Positions 52,660 to 62,535 are shown, counted from the stretch's first letter. The stretch is DNA of 64,000 nt from Magnetococcales bacterium (GCA_015231175.1 JADGBZ010000004.1:1-64000); one strand, 5' to 3'. Notes: a model not told the origin generated them from the letters alone. A program made the numbers and translations.

Positions 52660-54678
52660 ATGACAAAACAGGAGATGGAAAGTTCAGTCGTTCCTGACGG
52701 GTCACCTCCACTCCGGCAATTGATACAAAATTTACAAGAGGTTCCTCACCTTGTCGCAGCAGGATCGTTGGACGAAGCCAGCGATATCTGCGAAAGAGTT
52801 TTGCGTGTCTGGCCCGACAAGATCGATATTTTAATTTACCTGGCTGAAATATATATGCAGAAAGGATCCCACGACCGAGCCGAAGAACTTATCACCCAAG
52901 GTTTGCAGCAAGCGCCACGGGAGGCCCTACTACACCTGATGATGGGGGAGATTGCCAACTCACGTCACGACATCGACAAGGCCATGTCGCACTTTCTGGA
53001 GGCTGACCGCCTGGATCCCGACAGCGTGAATGGACAATACCAATGTGGCACCATCCTGGCCGAACGCGAGCGCCACGAAGAGGCCATAGCCGCTTTCCAA
53101 CAGGTCTTGGAGCGCAAACCGGACATGGCCGAGGCACACCAGTCCATTGCGCATGTCTTCAATGTGGTCGGGGCGGAAATTCTGGCCCATGTGCATTTGC
53201 GCCTGCATGACCACTTCAAACAACCGGAACAACCTTTATATCCAGCGCATCAGATCGGGGATACCTTTTTCCTGGATGGTAAAAAAGCCCTGGCGGCTGC
53301 CCACGCCCATGCAACATTCAAGTTCAGAAACTATTTCCAGGTGCAGCGACTCTGCTACCACTCCAGCCCGGCCATCGCCGAAACACACCTGGACAATCTG
53401 ATCTACATTCCCACATCCAACATCGCCCATTTTTTTCTGGAAACCCGCTTCCGCCCGCCGACCATCATCGATTTTGACCCCGGAGATCCCTTCCAGGTGA
53501 CCATCGCCCTGAAGGTGGCCGAGGTGATCAACATGATTCCCAGGTTGAGCATGAGCGCCATGCAGCAGGCGATCTCCCAATATCAACGTCCGGGACTGGA
53601 TTTTGCGACCACACCCTGGCGCGTCTACATCTCGACCTCGCGTTGGTCGACCGTCATGCAATATGCCTCCCGTAACATGGCCCAGGCCCTGGAACGCCAA
53701 GGTTGCAAAGTCTCGTTTGCCATTGAAAACGACGAACGGGAAGTTTTGAACGCATGGCACGTGACCATGCAGACTCTCGATTATAACCCCCACATTGTCT
53801 TCAATATCAACTATCAGAATAATCTACACCTGCTACCGGATGTGTTCAATATCGTCTGGTATCAGGATCCGATGGCGGAGATTCGTCGCGAAGAACCCCT
53901 CCCCTGGCGCAAGCGCGATATCGTCTTTTGTGCCTATCCCTGCTTTGACGACATGATCCGCAAGACAGGGGTGCAACAGGTCCACCGCCAGGATTTGTGC
54001 GTCGATTTGAATTGCTTCGGCATGACCCAACCCCGTGCGGAACGTCGCAAGGTCGTCTTCCTGGGTAGCTCCCAGCACCGTTTCCTGAACGGCGTGCCCG
54101 GAGAAGATGTGGTTGTACGCGAATTGACCGAAATGGTCGAACAAGGGATGGTCATCACGGAGCCCCATATCCAGGATCTGGTTGCGCGCACCCGCATCCC
54201 CTATATCCACCTGACTCAATACCTCTACCCTTACGTGGTCCGCAGTCGTGCCGTTGAGTGGCTTTGCGCGTTGGCGCCGGAGTTGGAGTGGGAAGTCGAG
54301 ATCTACGGTCGTCACTGGGATGAGGTACCCAACGTCGCCCCCTTTTTTCGCGGCGAGGTTCCCCACGGTGCTGCCGTCGCCGAAGTCTACAACCAATCCC
54401 GTTACGCCCTGGCGGCCCATCCACAGATGGTCAAGTCACAAAGGTTGGCAGAGATCTCCGCCTGCGGTTGTATCCCGGTCCTCTTCGACGACCGCATCCA
54501 CGCAGAAGGCCCCCTGTGGGAAGATGAAATCCTCTTCTTCAAAACCAAGGCCGAATTGCGCGAACGCCTGCACCAGGAACCCAAAAACGACCCCTCCACC
54601 ATCGCCCAGGCCTATACCTACGATGCATTTGCCAAACGTATCCTGCACATGGTGCGCGAGTCGCTGAACATGACGTAA
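52660..54678 (+). CDS. TPR-CgeB-like glycosyltransferase, paralogue 2
   Basis: 672 residues from ATG 52660, with AAGGA 9 nt upstream. An in-frame extension to 52561 is just the tandem repeat. Same layout as its neighbour: TPR repeats at about 20-190, then the glycosyltransferase half with VFNIVWYQDP, WRKRDIVFCAYP, RRKVVFLGSSQHRFLNGVP, QYLYPYVV and EISACGCIPVLFD. The two genes clearly arose by tandem duplication and have diverged. Probable protein- or glycan-directed transferase. The acceptor is unknown. Confidence 0.75.
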   Translation: MTKQEMESSVVPDGSPPLRQLIQNLQEVPHLVAAGSLDEASDICERVLRVWPDKIDILIYLAEIYMQKGSHDRAEELITQGLQQAPREALLHLMMGEIANSRHDIDKAMSHFLEADRLDPDSVNGQYQCGTILAERERHEEAIAAFQQVLERKPDMAEAHQSIAHVFNVVGAEILAHVHLRLHDHFKQPEQPLYPAHQIGDTFFLDGKKALAAAHAHATFKFRNYFQVQRLCYHSSPAIAETHLDNLIYIPTSNIAHFFLETRFRPPTIIDFDPGDPFQVTIALKVAEVINMIPRLSMSAMQQAISQYQRPGLDFATTPWRVYISTSRWSTVMQYASRNMAQALERQGCKVSFAIENDEREVLNAWHVTMQTLDYNPHIVFNINYQNNLHLLPDVFNIVWYQDPMAEIRREEPLPWRKRDIVFCAYPCFDDMIRKTGVQQVHRQDLCVDLNCFGMTQPRAERRKVVFLGSSQHRFLNGVPGEDVVVRELTEMVEQGMVITEPHIQDLVARTRIPYIHLTQYLYPYVVRSRAVEWLCALAPELEWEVEIYGRHWDEVPNVAPFFRGEVPHGAAVAEVYNQSRYALAAHPQMVKSQRLAEISACGCIPVLFDDRIHAEGPLWEDEILFFKTKAELRERLHQEPKNDPSTIAQAYTYDAFAKRILHMVRESLNMT

Positions 54679-54929
54679 CATTTTTTGGGGCTCTACCCCA
54701 AACCCGCAAGGGCGCTGCCCTCGACCCGTATATGGACCCACCCCTGATTGCAAGGCGGAATCGACTCTTGACAGCACAGACGAGGGGTAAGATTGCACCC
54801 GTATATTCGGCCTCTCAGTGGGGATCTTCATGTTTGATCCCCGGGCCATGATGGGAATCGCGCTCCCTCCCCCAGATCGCCAGGACGACCTTAAAAGTGC
54901 CTGCGGGTCAAACGGGTTCGGAAGGAGCC
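54679..54929. other. Intergenic remnant region with a partial repeat
   Basis: About 250 bp after the TPR-CgeB gene. 54685-54731 carries a degenerate reverse repeat fragment (ttggggctctaccccaa hairpin and gggcgctgccct). Beyond that no gene or motif I can support before the IS110 relic. Confidence 0.5.
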
Positions 54930-55230
54930 GGTCCAACCTGTCTTGCCGTCATCGGCGTCTCGCCGCTTCGCAATCTCCGGCAGGATCTCCAAAGTCAAAA
55001 CGTTGCTCCGCCAGAATCCCTCGCGCCTGGTTCCCCATCGCCGTCCGATTCTTGACCAACCGTTGCCGAATCCGGTGCAAGAACTGCATCCCCTGCTGTT
55101 CAACCGTCTTCACCCCCACAAACCGCATCTGGGGCCGTGTTCTCTACACGATCTTCCCACGGCTATCCATCCCGGTAATCTGGAAAACAGGCTTGGCAAG
55201 GTCGATACCGATTGTCGTAATATTTATCCT
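54930..55230 (-). pseudogene. IS110/IS1111-family transposase relic
   Basis: Minus-strand conceptual translation gives ITTIGIDLAKPVFQITGMD, the DEDD-transposase start, then a stop. After a large internal deletion it continues MRFVGVKTVEQQGMQFLHRIRQRLVKNRTAMGNQARGILAEQRFDFGD, the second conserved block. Frame shifts and stops make it dead. No ends recognised. Confidence 0.65.
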
Positions 55231-55318
55231 GGACGCTCCCTCTCTCAATGTGACTGGTTTGGTACTGCTTTCCAGTGTGGCCCATCAGAAGCTGAATTTG
55301 AAGAGGGGTGGGTCCATC

Positions 55319-55377
55319 CCATCACCAGGGAGCCAGCCCCCTGGACCCCGATTCGTTACCGGGGGGTAAATCGTTAC
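55319..55377 (-). repeat. Dispersed hairpin repeat, truncated reverse copy
   Basis: ccagggagccagccccctgg, ccccgattcgttaccg and ggggtaaatcgttac: only the first hairpin and one terminal repeat remain. It ends 3 bp before the AAGGAG of the hydrate-repair gene. Confidence 0.75.
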
Positions 55378-55390
55378 GCAAGGAGATCCT

Positions 55391-56980
55391 ATGACCCCAT
55401 TGTTGACGGGCGCCCAAATGGCGGCGGTGGATCGTCGCACGATCGAGGAGTTGGGATTGCCAGGAATCGTGTTGATGGAGAATGCGGGAGCCGGTGTGGT
55501 GGAGACCCTGCGCCAGCATGTGCCGGATCTGCTGCAACGGCGTGTGGTGGTGGTGGCAGGCCTGGGCAACAATGGTGGGGATGGCTTTGTTGTGGCGCGG
55601 CGCCTACTTCAGTCTGGTGTGGCAGTCCAGGTGTTTCTGCTGGGCGAGGGGGATCGTCTGCGCGGCGATGCCTTGACGAATCATCGTGTGTACCAGGGTT
55701 TGCAGGGAGCATGTCGACAGGTGACCAGTTCGGATGATCTGCCTGGCTTGCGCCATGCCCTGAGCCATGCCGGCGTGGTGGTGGATGCTCTATTTGGCAC
55801 GGGGCTGCAACGGGAGATCACCGGCCTGTTTGCCGAGGTGGTCACAGCGATCAATCAATCCGGCAAGCTGGTGCTGGCCGTGGATCTTCCGTCGGGTGTG
55901 GCGGCGGATGATGGCCGGGTGTTGGGTGTTGCCGTGCGGGCCCATTGGACGGTGACTTTCGCTGCGGAAAAAATCGGTCACCGGACTCACCCGGGTGCGG
56001 CCCTTTGTGGGGTGATCACTGTTGTTCCCATCGGCATTCCAGAGCGTTATCTGGCCCATCCGGGACACCGTGTGGCGCGCAATCGGATGACCGATCTGGT
56101 AATTCCCGCACGTGCCCCGGATGGGCACAAAGGGCGTTTTGGGCATGTGTTGATTTTGGCCGGCAGTCGTGGCAAGACCGGCGCGGCGGTTCTTGCCACC
56201 CGTGGGGCGTTGCGCACCGGGCCGGGGTTGGTGACCCTGGCCATGCCGGAAACGGCGCTCTCTTTGGTCGCTCCGGCGTTGGTCGAGGCGATGACCCTCC
56301 CTTTGCCTGTCGCGGCCACGACACACGAAGACCTTGTGGGTGATGTTGTTCCCTCTGTGGTGACCGGCGCCGGGGTGCAGCCTGATGCCATGGCCATGGG
56401 GCCGGGTTTGGGGAGGAGTCCGGGTGTTCTGGCTGCCCTGTGCGCCCTCTGTAGACGCTTTGACGTGCCGACGGTTTTGGATGCCGATGCCCTCAATGTT
56501 TTGGCCTCTGACCCAGGTATGATTGCAGCGTTGGTTCAGGGACGCCAAACCCCCTTGGTGCTGACCCCCCATCCTGGTGAAATGGCGCGTCTGGTACACA
56601 GTGACACAGCCACTGTGCAACGGGATCGACTGGGTATGGCGACCCGGTGTGCGACGGACTGGGGCGTCTGGATTGTTCTGAAAGGGGCTGGCACGGTGAT
56701 TGCCGCGCCCAGCGGGGATGCCTGGGTCAACGACACCGGCAATCCTGGCATGGCTGCCGGTGGCAGCGGGGATCTATTGACCGGCATCATCGTTGGACTT
56801 TTGGCCCAGGGGTGGCCGGTGGCCAGTGCGGTGCGTGGTGGTGTGTGGCTGCATGGCGCCGCTGGAGATGCCGCTGCCGTAGTGTGTGGCGCTGGAGCTG
56901 TCGGCATGGTGGCCTCCGATCTGCTGCCGCATGTGCGGCGCCTGCGTAACGAGGTGTTCGACAACTTGGAAGCTTGGTAA
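55391..56980 (+). CDS. nnrD: Bifunctional NAD(P)H-hydrate epimerase/dehydratase
   Basis: 529 residues. The N-terminal epimerase half (YjeF-N) has LMENAGAGVVE and VVVVAGLGNNGGDGFVVARRL. The C-terminal dehydratase half (kinase-like) has GHVLILAGSRGKTGAAVLATRGALRTG, PTVLDADALNVLA, VLTPHPGEMARL and GNPGMAAGGSGDLLTGII. Repairs damaged NADHX/NADPHX in the cytoplasm. AAGGAG at normal spacing before ATG 55391. The stop TAA sits in the terminal repeat of the next element (EAW, stop), so the C-terminal residue may be non-native. Confidence 0.95.
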   Translation: MTPLLTGAQMAAVDRRTIEELGLPGIVLMENAGAGVVETLRQHVPDLLQRRVVVVAGLGNNGGDGFVVARRLLQSGVAVQVFLLGEGDRLRGDALTNHRVYQGLQGACRQVTSSDDLPGLRHALSHAGVVVDALFGTGLQREITGLFAEVVTAINQSGKLVLAVDLPSGVAADDGRVLGVAVRAHWTVTFAAEKIGHRTHPGAALCGVITVVPIGIPERYLAHPGHRVARNRMTDLVIPARAPDGHKGRFGHVLILAGSRGKTGAAVLATRGALRTGPGLVTLAMPETALSLVAPALVEAMTLPLPVAATTHEDLVGDVVPSVVTGAGVQPDAMAMGPGLGRSPGVLAALCALCRRFDVPTVLDADALNVLASDPGMIAALVQGRQTPLVLTPHPGEMARLVHSDTATVQRDRLGMATRCATDWGVWIVLKGAGTVIAAPSGDAWVNDTGNPGMAAGGSGDLLTGIIVGLLAQGWPVASAVRGGVWLHGAAGDAAAVVCGAGAVGMVASDLLPHVRRLRNEVFDNLEAW

Positions 56981-57168
56981 CCATTCGCCACCCGGCCACG
57001 AATCGGGGTCCAGGGGGCTGGCTCCCTGGCTTTGTCCAGGGCAGCGCCCTGGTGGGGTTCGGGGCGAAGCCCTGACAAAGGCCTTTATTTCCAAGCTTTT
57101 CTTGAAGGCGAAGCCTTGATAAAGGCTTACCTGTCCAGGCTTTTCTTGAAAGAGTGCGGCATAGTCAC
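56977..57168 (+). repeat. Dispersed hairpin repeat, composite forward copy
   Basis: gtaaccattcgccacccggcc start, hairpins ccagggggctggctccctgg, ccagggcagcgccctgg (the GGGC/GCCC variant) and cggggcgaagccc. The 3' end is partly duplicated (two ttcttgaa blocks at about 57099 and 57149) and ends catagtcac. Confidence 0.88.
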
Positions 57169-57188
57169 GCTCGGTTGGTCCACTGGTG

Positions 57189-58076
57189 TCAGGGTTTATC
57201 CTGACGATAGCCTGTCTGGATCGCTAGCGTGGCTGGGTGGTTGACCTGTCGTTCGACCGTGATGGCAAAATAATCTGCAAGCACTTTGTGGGTATGGCCT
57301 ATGATCTCCACGCGATGTTGGAGAACGATATCATCCTCGATGATGCTTGGACTACAGAAAAAGCCGACGCCAGCTTGCCCAAATGCCTTCATCAAGGCCG
57401 AGTCCTGAAATTCAGCGACGATCTTTGGGGTGATGTTCAATCCATCCAGCCAGTGGATGATTTCACCTCTGATGGCATTTGTATTGGTCGGCAGGAGCAA
57501 CGGCGCATGATCGAGTCGCGCCGGAAAGAGGCCCGGATAACGTTCCACAAGCGCCGATGTGCCAAAGAAGGTGAGGCCGCTGGCGCCGAGAGGGTGGTGA
57601 AAAAGGCGAATGGGTGAGTGAGATCGAATCGGTCCGTCGGCCAGCACCATGTCCAGTTTGTGAAGAGCGAGATCCGCCAGTAGATTTTCCAGCCTGCCTT
57701 CATGACAAGTCAATTGCACTTCCCGTTCACAGTGTAAGGCGGGCTCCAGAAGACGGTAGGCAATGAGCTTGGGCACCACTTCCGCAACGCCGACATGGAA
57801 GCGAATCGGACGTTTCGTCGGCATTCCCTTGAGCGACTCCTCCAACTCATTGCCGAGCAGAAACATGTCATTGGCATAGTCGAATGCGACCCTTCCGGCG
57901 TCGGTCAACTCCAAACGGCGACCGATGCGGGCAAACAGTTGCAACCCCAGCACCTCTTCCAAGGCTTGAATCTGGGTACTCAAAGTTTGCGGTCTCAGAT
58001 GCAGCAGCTTGCAGGCCTTCGTGATGCTGCCGGCCTGGGCCACCTTCCAAAAATAGTGCAGGTGTTTGTAGTTCAT
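57189..58076 (-). CDS. LysR-family regulator, NhaR-like
   Basis: 295 residues. N-terminal winged helix-turn-helix (LHYFWKVAQAGSITKACKLLHLRPQTLSTQIQALEEVLGLQLF) matching NhaR-type activators more than generic LysR proteins, followed by a periplasmic-binding-like effector domain. NhaR regulates Na+/H+ antiport and some surface genes. No antiporter is adjacent, so its targets are unknown. Divergent from the isocitrate dehydrogenase gene. Confidence 0.87.
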   Translation of the reverse strand: MNYKHLHYFWKVAQAGSITKACKLLHLRPQTLSTQIQALEEVLGLQLFARIGRRLELTDAGRVAFDYANDMFLLGNELEESLKGMPTKRPIRFHVGVAEVVPKLIAYRLLEPALHCEREVQLTCHEGRLENLLADLALHKLDMVLADGPIRSHSPIRLFHHPLGASGLTFFGTSALVERYPGLFPARLDHAPLLLPTNTNAIRGEIIHWLDGLNITPKIVAEFQDSALMKAFGQAGVGFFCSPSIIEDDIVLQHRVEIIGHTHKVLADYFAITVERQVNHPATLAIQTGYRQDKP

Positions 58077-58522
58077 GACCGATATTCTAAAATATATGAT
58101 AATTTATAAGAGATTATCTGATTTGACTGAATGGCGCAATCGTCTACCTTGTCGAAGTCGGGTGGTCCGGGTAGGAAACTTGATGCAAAGGTATGACAAG
58201 GCGGGCTTGTGTGTGACATGAGATGTTGTGAAGCGAAGACGAAACAGGGTAGTCTTGACGGCGCAATCGGGACAGAGGGGGGCGTGCGCGGGATGATCGG
58301 TGGATGGTGCGTGCCTTTGTGATGCCCGAGCGCTCAGAGTCATCATAACGAAGTCGAGGCCGTGGCGACGATCACGGGCACCCGTACAGGCCGGCGTGAA
58401 CAGCTCATTGGTTCTGGAGACTCTTGGCAGTGTGTCGCCTCACTTTCCAGGTGCCATGCAGTCGGTGAGGGGTTCGCGCCTGCGAGTACCAGGCAACATG
58501 TTTGAATCGGGAGGAACGGAAG
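58077..58522. other. Divergent intergenic region between the LysR gene and isocitrate dehydrogenase
   Basis: 446 bp without a supported gene. The LysR-proximal 40 bp is very AT-rich (ctaaaatatatgataattta around 58086-58106), suiting its promoter and autoregulatory sites. The remainder is GC-rich and may hold the isocitrate dehydrogenase promoter. No strong hairpin was seen. Confidence 0.5.
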
Positions 58523-60760
58523 ATGTCAAACCAGAACACAGAGGCGCATGTGGATATCATTTATACCAAGGTTGATGAGGCTCCGGAACTGGCAAGCGGG
58601 TCTTTTCTTCCCATAATCAAAGCATTTACTCGTCCGGCTGGTGTCACCATAGGAACGAAAGATATTTCATTGGCAGGGCGCATCATCGCAAGTTTTCCTG
58701 AAAAACTCTCTGCCGCCCAACAGCAACCTGACGACTTGGCGGAGCTTGGCAAACTTGTCAAAACTCCAGAAGCCAATGTCATCAAGCTGCCCAATGTCAG
58801 CGCCTCGGTTCCCCAGCTCAAGGAAGCGATCAAAGAACTGAAAGCCCAGGGTTACGATCTTCCAGACTATCCGGAAAATCCGCAAACGGATGCCGAGCGC
58901 GACGCCAAGGCCCGCTACGATAAAGTCAAGGGGAGTGCTGTCAATCCCGTCATCCGGGAGGGCAACTCGGACCGTCGGGCGCCGCTTTCGGTCAAAGAGT
59001 TTGCCAAGAAAAATCCCCACAAGATGGGCGCCTGGTCTCCCGACTCCAAAACCCACGTCGTGTCCATGCAGAGCGGGGATTTTCGTTCCAACGAAAAGTC
59101 GCTGACGGTTGCAGCCGCTTCGGCTGGCCCTGCACGGATCGAGTTTGTCGATGGCGGCAAGGTGCAGGTGCTGAAGGATAAAGTGTCTCTAAAAGCTGGT
59201 GACGTGATCGACGGCACATTCATGAGCATTGCCGCCTTGCGCACCTTCCTTGATGAACAGGTCAAGGATGCCAAGAAACAGGGGGTGCTTTTCTCCCTGC
59301 ACATGAAGGCCACCATGATGAAGGTCTCCGATCCCATGATTTTTGGTCATGCGGTGACGGTCTTTTTCAGGGATGTGTTCGAGAAACACGCCGCCCAGAT
59401 CAAAGATCTTGGCGTGGATGTCAATAATGGTTTTGGCGATCTGATGGCCAAGATCGGCAAACTGCCGGAAGACAAACGGAAAGCGATCGAAGCGGATATC
59501 CAGGCCTGCATGGCCAAACAACCCGCCCTGTACATGGTGGACTCTGGCAAGGGGATCACCAACCTGCATGTGCCCAGCGACATCATTATCGATGCCTCCA
59601 TGCCGGCCATGATTCGCAACAGTGGCAAAGGGTGGGGACCGGATGGCAAGGAACATGACACCAAGGCGGTCATTCCGGACAGCAGTTACTCCTGGGTTTA
59701 TGACGAGACCATCAACTTTTGCAAGCAGCATGGGGCCTTCAATCCCGCGACCATGGGCACTGTTCCCAACGTGGGCTTGATGGCGCAGAAGGCGGAGGAG
59801 TATGGTTCCCACAACACCACTTTCAAGGCTCCCGGCAATGGGACGATCCGGATCGTCGATGCGGCTGGCAAGACCCTGATGGAACACAACGTCGAAAGTG
59901 GTGACATCTGGCGCATGTGCCAAACCACGGATGCTGCCATTCGTGACTGGGTGAAGCTGGCGGTGACCCGCTCCAGACTCTCCAACACGCCGGCCTATTT
60001 TTGGCTGGACAAGGATCGCGCCCACGATGCCCAGTTGATCGGCAAGGCGGAAGTCTATCTGAAGGATCACGACACCTCCGGATTGGATATTCGTATCTTG
60101 TCGCCGCGTGAAGCCACCCGTGTCTCTTTGACCCGCATGAAAAATGGTCAGGATACCATCTCGGTTACCGGCAACGTGTTGCGCGACTATCTGACCGACC
60201 TGTTCCCCATCATGGAGTTGGGAACCAGCGCCAAAATGCTCTCCATCGTGCCCCTCATGCAGGGTGGTGGGCTCTTTGAAACCGGCGCTGGTGGTTCTGC
60301 ACCCAAACATGTGCAGCAGTTTGTGAAAGAGGGGCATCTGCGGTGGGACTCACTGGGTGAGTTTTCGGCATTGGGCGCCTCCCTGGAGCATCTGAGCCAC
60401 ACCAAGAAAAATCCAAAGGCGGCGGTTTTGGCCAAAGCCCTGGATTTGGCCATCGGCAAACTCTTGGACAACAATATGTCTCCCGGGCGGGCCGTGGGCG
60501 AAGTGGACAACCGGGGCAGTCATTTCTATATTGCCATGCACTGGGCACAAGCGATGGCTGACCAGAATGACGACGCTGATCTCAAAAAGCATTTTGCGCC
60601 CATTGCCAAGAAGTTGAAGGAAAATGAGGCCAAAATCTGGGAGGAGCTGAAGAGTGGGCAGGGCAAGGGCATGGATTTGGGTGGTTACTACCACACCGAT
60701 CCGACGAAAGTGGCCAAGGCCCAACGGCCCAGCCCAACCTTGAACGCCATCATCGGCTGA
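58523..60760 (+). CDS. Isocitrate dehydrogenase (NADP+), monomeric type
   Basis: Converts isocitrate to 2-oxoglutarate with NADP+. 745 residues from ATG 58523, matching the roughly 740-residue monomeric family (distinct from dimeric Icd). GAGGAA lies 6 nt upstream. Family blocks include [97 protein letters not shown] and [15 protein letters not shown] near the C terminus. Isolated promoter region upstream. Citrate synthase lies 1.9 kb downstream. Confidence 0.97.
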   Translation: MSNQNTEAHVDIIYTKVDEAPELASGSFLPIIKAFTRPAGVTIGTKDISLAGRIIASFPEKLSAAQQQPDDLAELGKLVKTPEANVIKLPNVSASVPQLKEAIKELKAQGYDLPDYPENPQTDAERDAKARYDKVKGSAVNPVIREGNSDRRAPLSVKEFAKKNPHKMGAWSPDSKTHVVSMQSGDFRSNEKSLTVAAASAGPARIEFVDGGKVQVLKDKVSLKAGDVIDGTFMSIAALRTFLDEQVKDAKKQGVLFSLHMKATMMKVSDPMIFGHAVTVFFRDVFEKHAAQIKDLGVDVNNGFGDLMAKIGKLPEDKRKAIEADIQACMAKQPALYMVDSGKGITNLHVPSDIIIDASMPAMIRNSGKGWGPDGKEHDTKAVIPDSSYSWVYDETINFCKQHGAFNPATMGTVPNVGLMAQKAEEYGSHNTTFKAPGNGTIRIVDAAGKTLMEHNVESGDIWRMCQTTDAAIRDWVKLAVTRSRLSNTPAYFWLDKDRAHDAQLIGKAEVYLKDHDTSGLDIRILSPREATRVSLTRMKNGQDTISVTGNVLRDYLTDLFPIMELGTSAKMLSIVPLMQGGGLFETGAGGSAPKHVQQFVKEGHLRWDSLGEFSALGASLEHLSHTKKNPKAAVLAKALDLAIGKLLDNNMSPGRAVGEVDNRGSHFYIAMHWAQAMADQNDDADLKKHFAPIAKKLKENEAKIWEELKSGQGKGMDLGGYYHTDPTKVAKAQRPSPTLNAIIG

Positions 60761-60849
60761 GTTTCAAGGTGGGTGGTTGTCTGCCCGAATGCATGTGCAA
60801 TACAGGTTGCTGACCGCAAGACACGCCTCGGCGCCTGACAGGGAGTAGA

Positions 60850-60967
60850 GGGATGGAACAGGAGGAGGGGTGCGCCCCTTCCTCCTGGGCCTCTGCCCCG
60901 GTCGATTCACCACTTGGCCACGCTCGGGTCCAGGGTGCTGGCTCCCTGGCCGGTTTGTATAACTATT
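60850..60967 (+). repeat. Composite dispersed repeat fragments (type 2 hairpin plus type 1 core)
   Basis: A 26-nt hairpin (ggaggaggggtgcgccccttcctcc) typical of the type 2 variant, then cggtcgattcaccacttggccacgc and ccagggtgctggctccctgg from the type 1 element, followed by decayed sequence. Fills most of the gap after isocitrate dehydrogenase. Confidence 0.75.
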
Positions 60968-60987
60968 ATTTTCATGTTGTCGCGCCA

Positions 60988-61016
60988 CCCTCTTCTTCCA
61001 GGCTGGAAGAAGAGGG
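60988..61016. terminator. Perfect short hairpin between convergent genes
   Basis: ccctcttcttcc and ggaagaagaggg form a 12-bp perfect stem with a 5-nt loop. It sits between the convergent isocitrate dehydrogenase and dynamin-like genes, the right place for a shared terminator. There is no T tract in either direction, so termination would need other help. Confidence 0.5.
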
Positions 61017-61041
61017 TATGCCTGTGTGCCGGAAGGTGAGG

Positions 61042-62535
61042 TCAGGAGTGGGCCTGGGGATTCTGCTCGCCGGCCCGACCCGATGGGTTGGTGAACTGGT
61101 CGTTCAGATCCTGGACGTAAAGATCGGCGTCCTTCAGGACGCTCTGGATCATTTTTTCGCTTCGGCTGCCCCACCCGGCGGGTGTCAACGTCAGGATGGA
61201 ACGGAAGGGCCGTGTGCTTCTCTGAAAGGCGCGGGTCAGGAAGTCACGGATGTCGGGTTTTTGGATATCGCGCAGGGCGTTGTTCAAAGTTAGTTTCGCC
61301 ACGGAGCGCCGGACCAGGACGTGGACGGAACCCAGGATGCCGAGAACGACCAGGGCCGCAGCGAGGATGCCAGCCTGGTGCAGACCCCAAGCCTGCGGGG
61401 ACCACTCCGTGGAGAGCAGGGATTCGAGCCAGAGACCCGGGGAGGTGTGGGCGCCCTGGGCGGTCGAAAAATAGAGACCAAGAATGCCCAGGATGGCAAG
61501 AAGGATGGCGTCGGTGACCAGGACATTTTTGCGCCAACTGCGCAACATCTCCCGCACCCGGGGAACGGTCTCGTTTTCGATCAATTTTGCCGTATGGTCC
61601 AGCACGCCGATGATCCTATAGGCCCGCTCGATCTCGACCCGGTTGAAACGCTGGATGATCTCGTCCATGTCTTCGTTGCGTTTGGCTTCGTAGCGGGACT
61701 TCAGGACGGGGTCGGGGATGGGGTTGGCGCAATCCAGGTTGTAGATTTGGTAGAAGCGGCCTGCTGTCAATCCAGATTGGGCCAGGGCCCGTTGCCAGGC
61801 GGCGACCACCTCTTCAAGGTTGTCTTCGCGGACGGTGCAGTCAACCTGGTTCAGGACGAACAGAAATTTGTTGGAATCATGGCGATTGATGGTTTTGGCC
61901 ACCAGGTGATCCAGGGTGTCCCGCATGGCACCGGGTTCGGGATGCCGGGCATCGAAAAAAACCATAACAAGATCGGAAAGATTGATGATATGATCCGTGA
62001 TGCGCAGGGTGGAAGTGCGCTGGGCGTCGGCATCGAACCCGGGAGAGTCGATGACGATGCGTCCACGCAGTTTCTCTGTCGGGCAGGTTTTGAGCTGGAG
62101 ATAGGCGTCGATGCGCCGTCCTTCCCCGGAAACCACCTGTTCGATCTCGTGACTGATCTGGTAGAACGGAAACCTTGGATCGGCATCCAGGGCCAACCCG
62201 GGCAGGGTATGGACCTTCTCCTCGTTGCTGTAGCAGATGACCGTGAATTTGTCGTCCACCGCCTGGTTGCCGGTTCGTTGCAGGGGCATCTCCAGAAAGT
62301 GATTAATAAAGGTCGATTTTCCGGCGCTGAAGGTACCGAGAATCGAAATCAGCGGCCACCAAGGAACCCGTGTGGCAAAGGACTCCTCCGGGTTGAGGAT
62401 CCCCATCCGGTAGGCAACCCGATCAAGTTCCCGAAAGCTCTGTACCACCTTGAGCAGGATCGGATTCTCCTCCTTCAGGTGTTTTTCCAGGCTGTTGAGC
62501 CTGCGGTCAATCTGCGTGTTGTTGCTTGCTGACAT
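61042..62535 (-). CDS. Dynamin-like GTPase with C-terminal membrane segments
   Basis: About 497 residues from ATG 62535. GTPase motifs: G1 GTFSAGKST at 67-75, G3 DSPG, G4-like NQVD with VLNQVDCTVRED. Two C-terminal hydrophobic segments (VLVTDAILLAILGILGLYF and GILAAALVVLGILGSVHVLV) would anchor it in the inner membrane. Helical middle as in bacterial dynamin-like proteins that remodel membranes. Placed between isocitrate dehydrogenase and citrate synthase, with no partner dynamin. Upstream residues to 62658 are probably not coding. Confidence 0.8.
   Translation of the reverse strand: MSASNNTQIDRRLNSLEKHLKEENPILLKVVQSFRELDRVAYRMGILNPEESFATRVPWWPLISILGTFSAGKSTFINHFLEMPLQRTGNQAVDDKFTVICYSNEEKVHTLPGLALDADPRFPFYQISHEIEQVVSGEGRRIDAYLQLKTCPTEKLRGRIVIDSPGFDADAQRTSTLRITDHIINLSDLVMVFFDARHPEPGAMRDTLDHLVAKTINRHDSNKFLFVLNQVDCTVREDNLEEVVAAWQRALAQSGLTAGRFYQIYNLDCANPIPDPVLKSRYEAKRNEDMDEIIQRFNRVEIERAYRIIGVLDHTAKLIENETVPRVREMLRSWRKNVLVTDAILLAILGILGLYFSTAQGAHTSPGLWLESLLSTEWSPQAWGLHQAGILAAALVVLGILGSVHVLVRRSVAKLTLNNALRDIQKPDIRDFLTRAFQRSTRPFRSILTLTPAGWGSRSEKMIQSVLKDADLYVQDLNDQFTNPSGRAGEQNPQAHS

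Noticed and set aside
58104-58346. Minus-strand 80-codon frame upstream of the LysR gene
   Set aside because: No ribosome-binding site, low-complexity composition, and it lies where promoters are expected.
60988-61016. Rho-independent terminator call with high confidence
   Set aside because: The stem is perfect but neither side is followed by a T run, so it is kept only as a low-confidence terminator.
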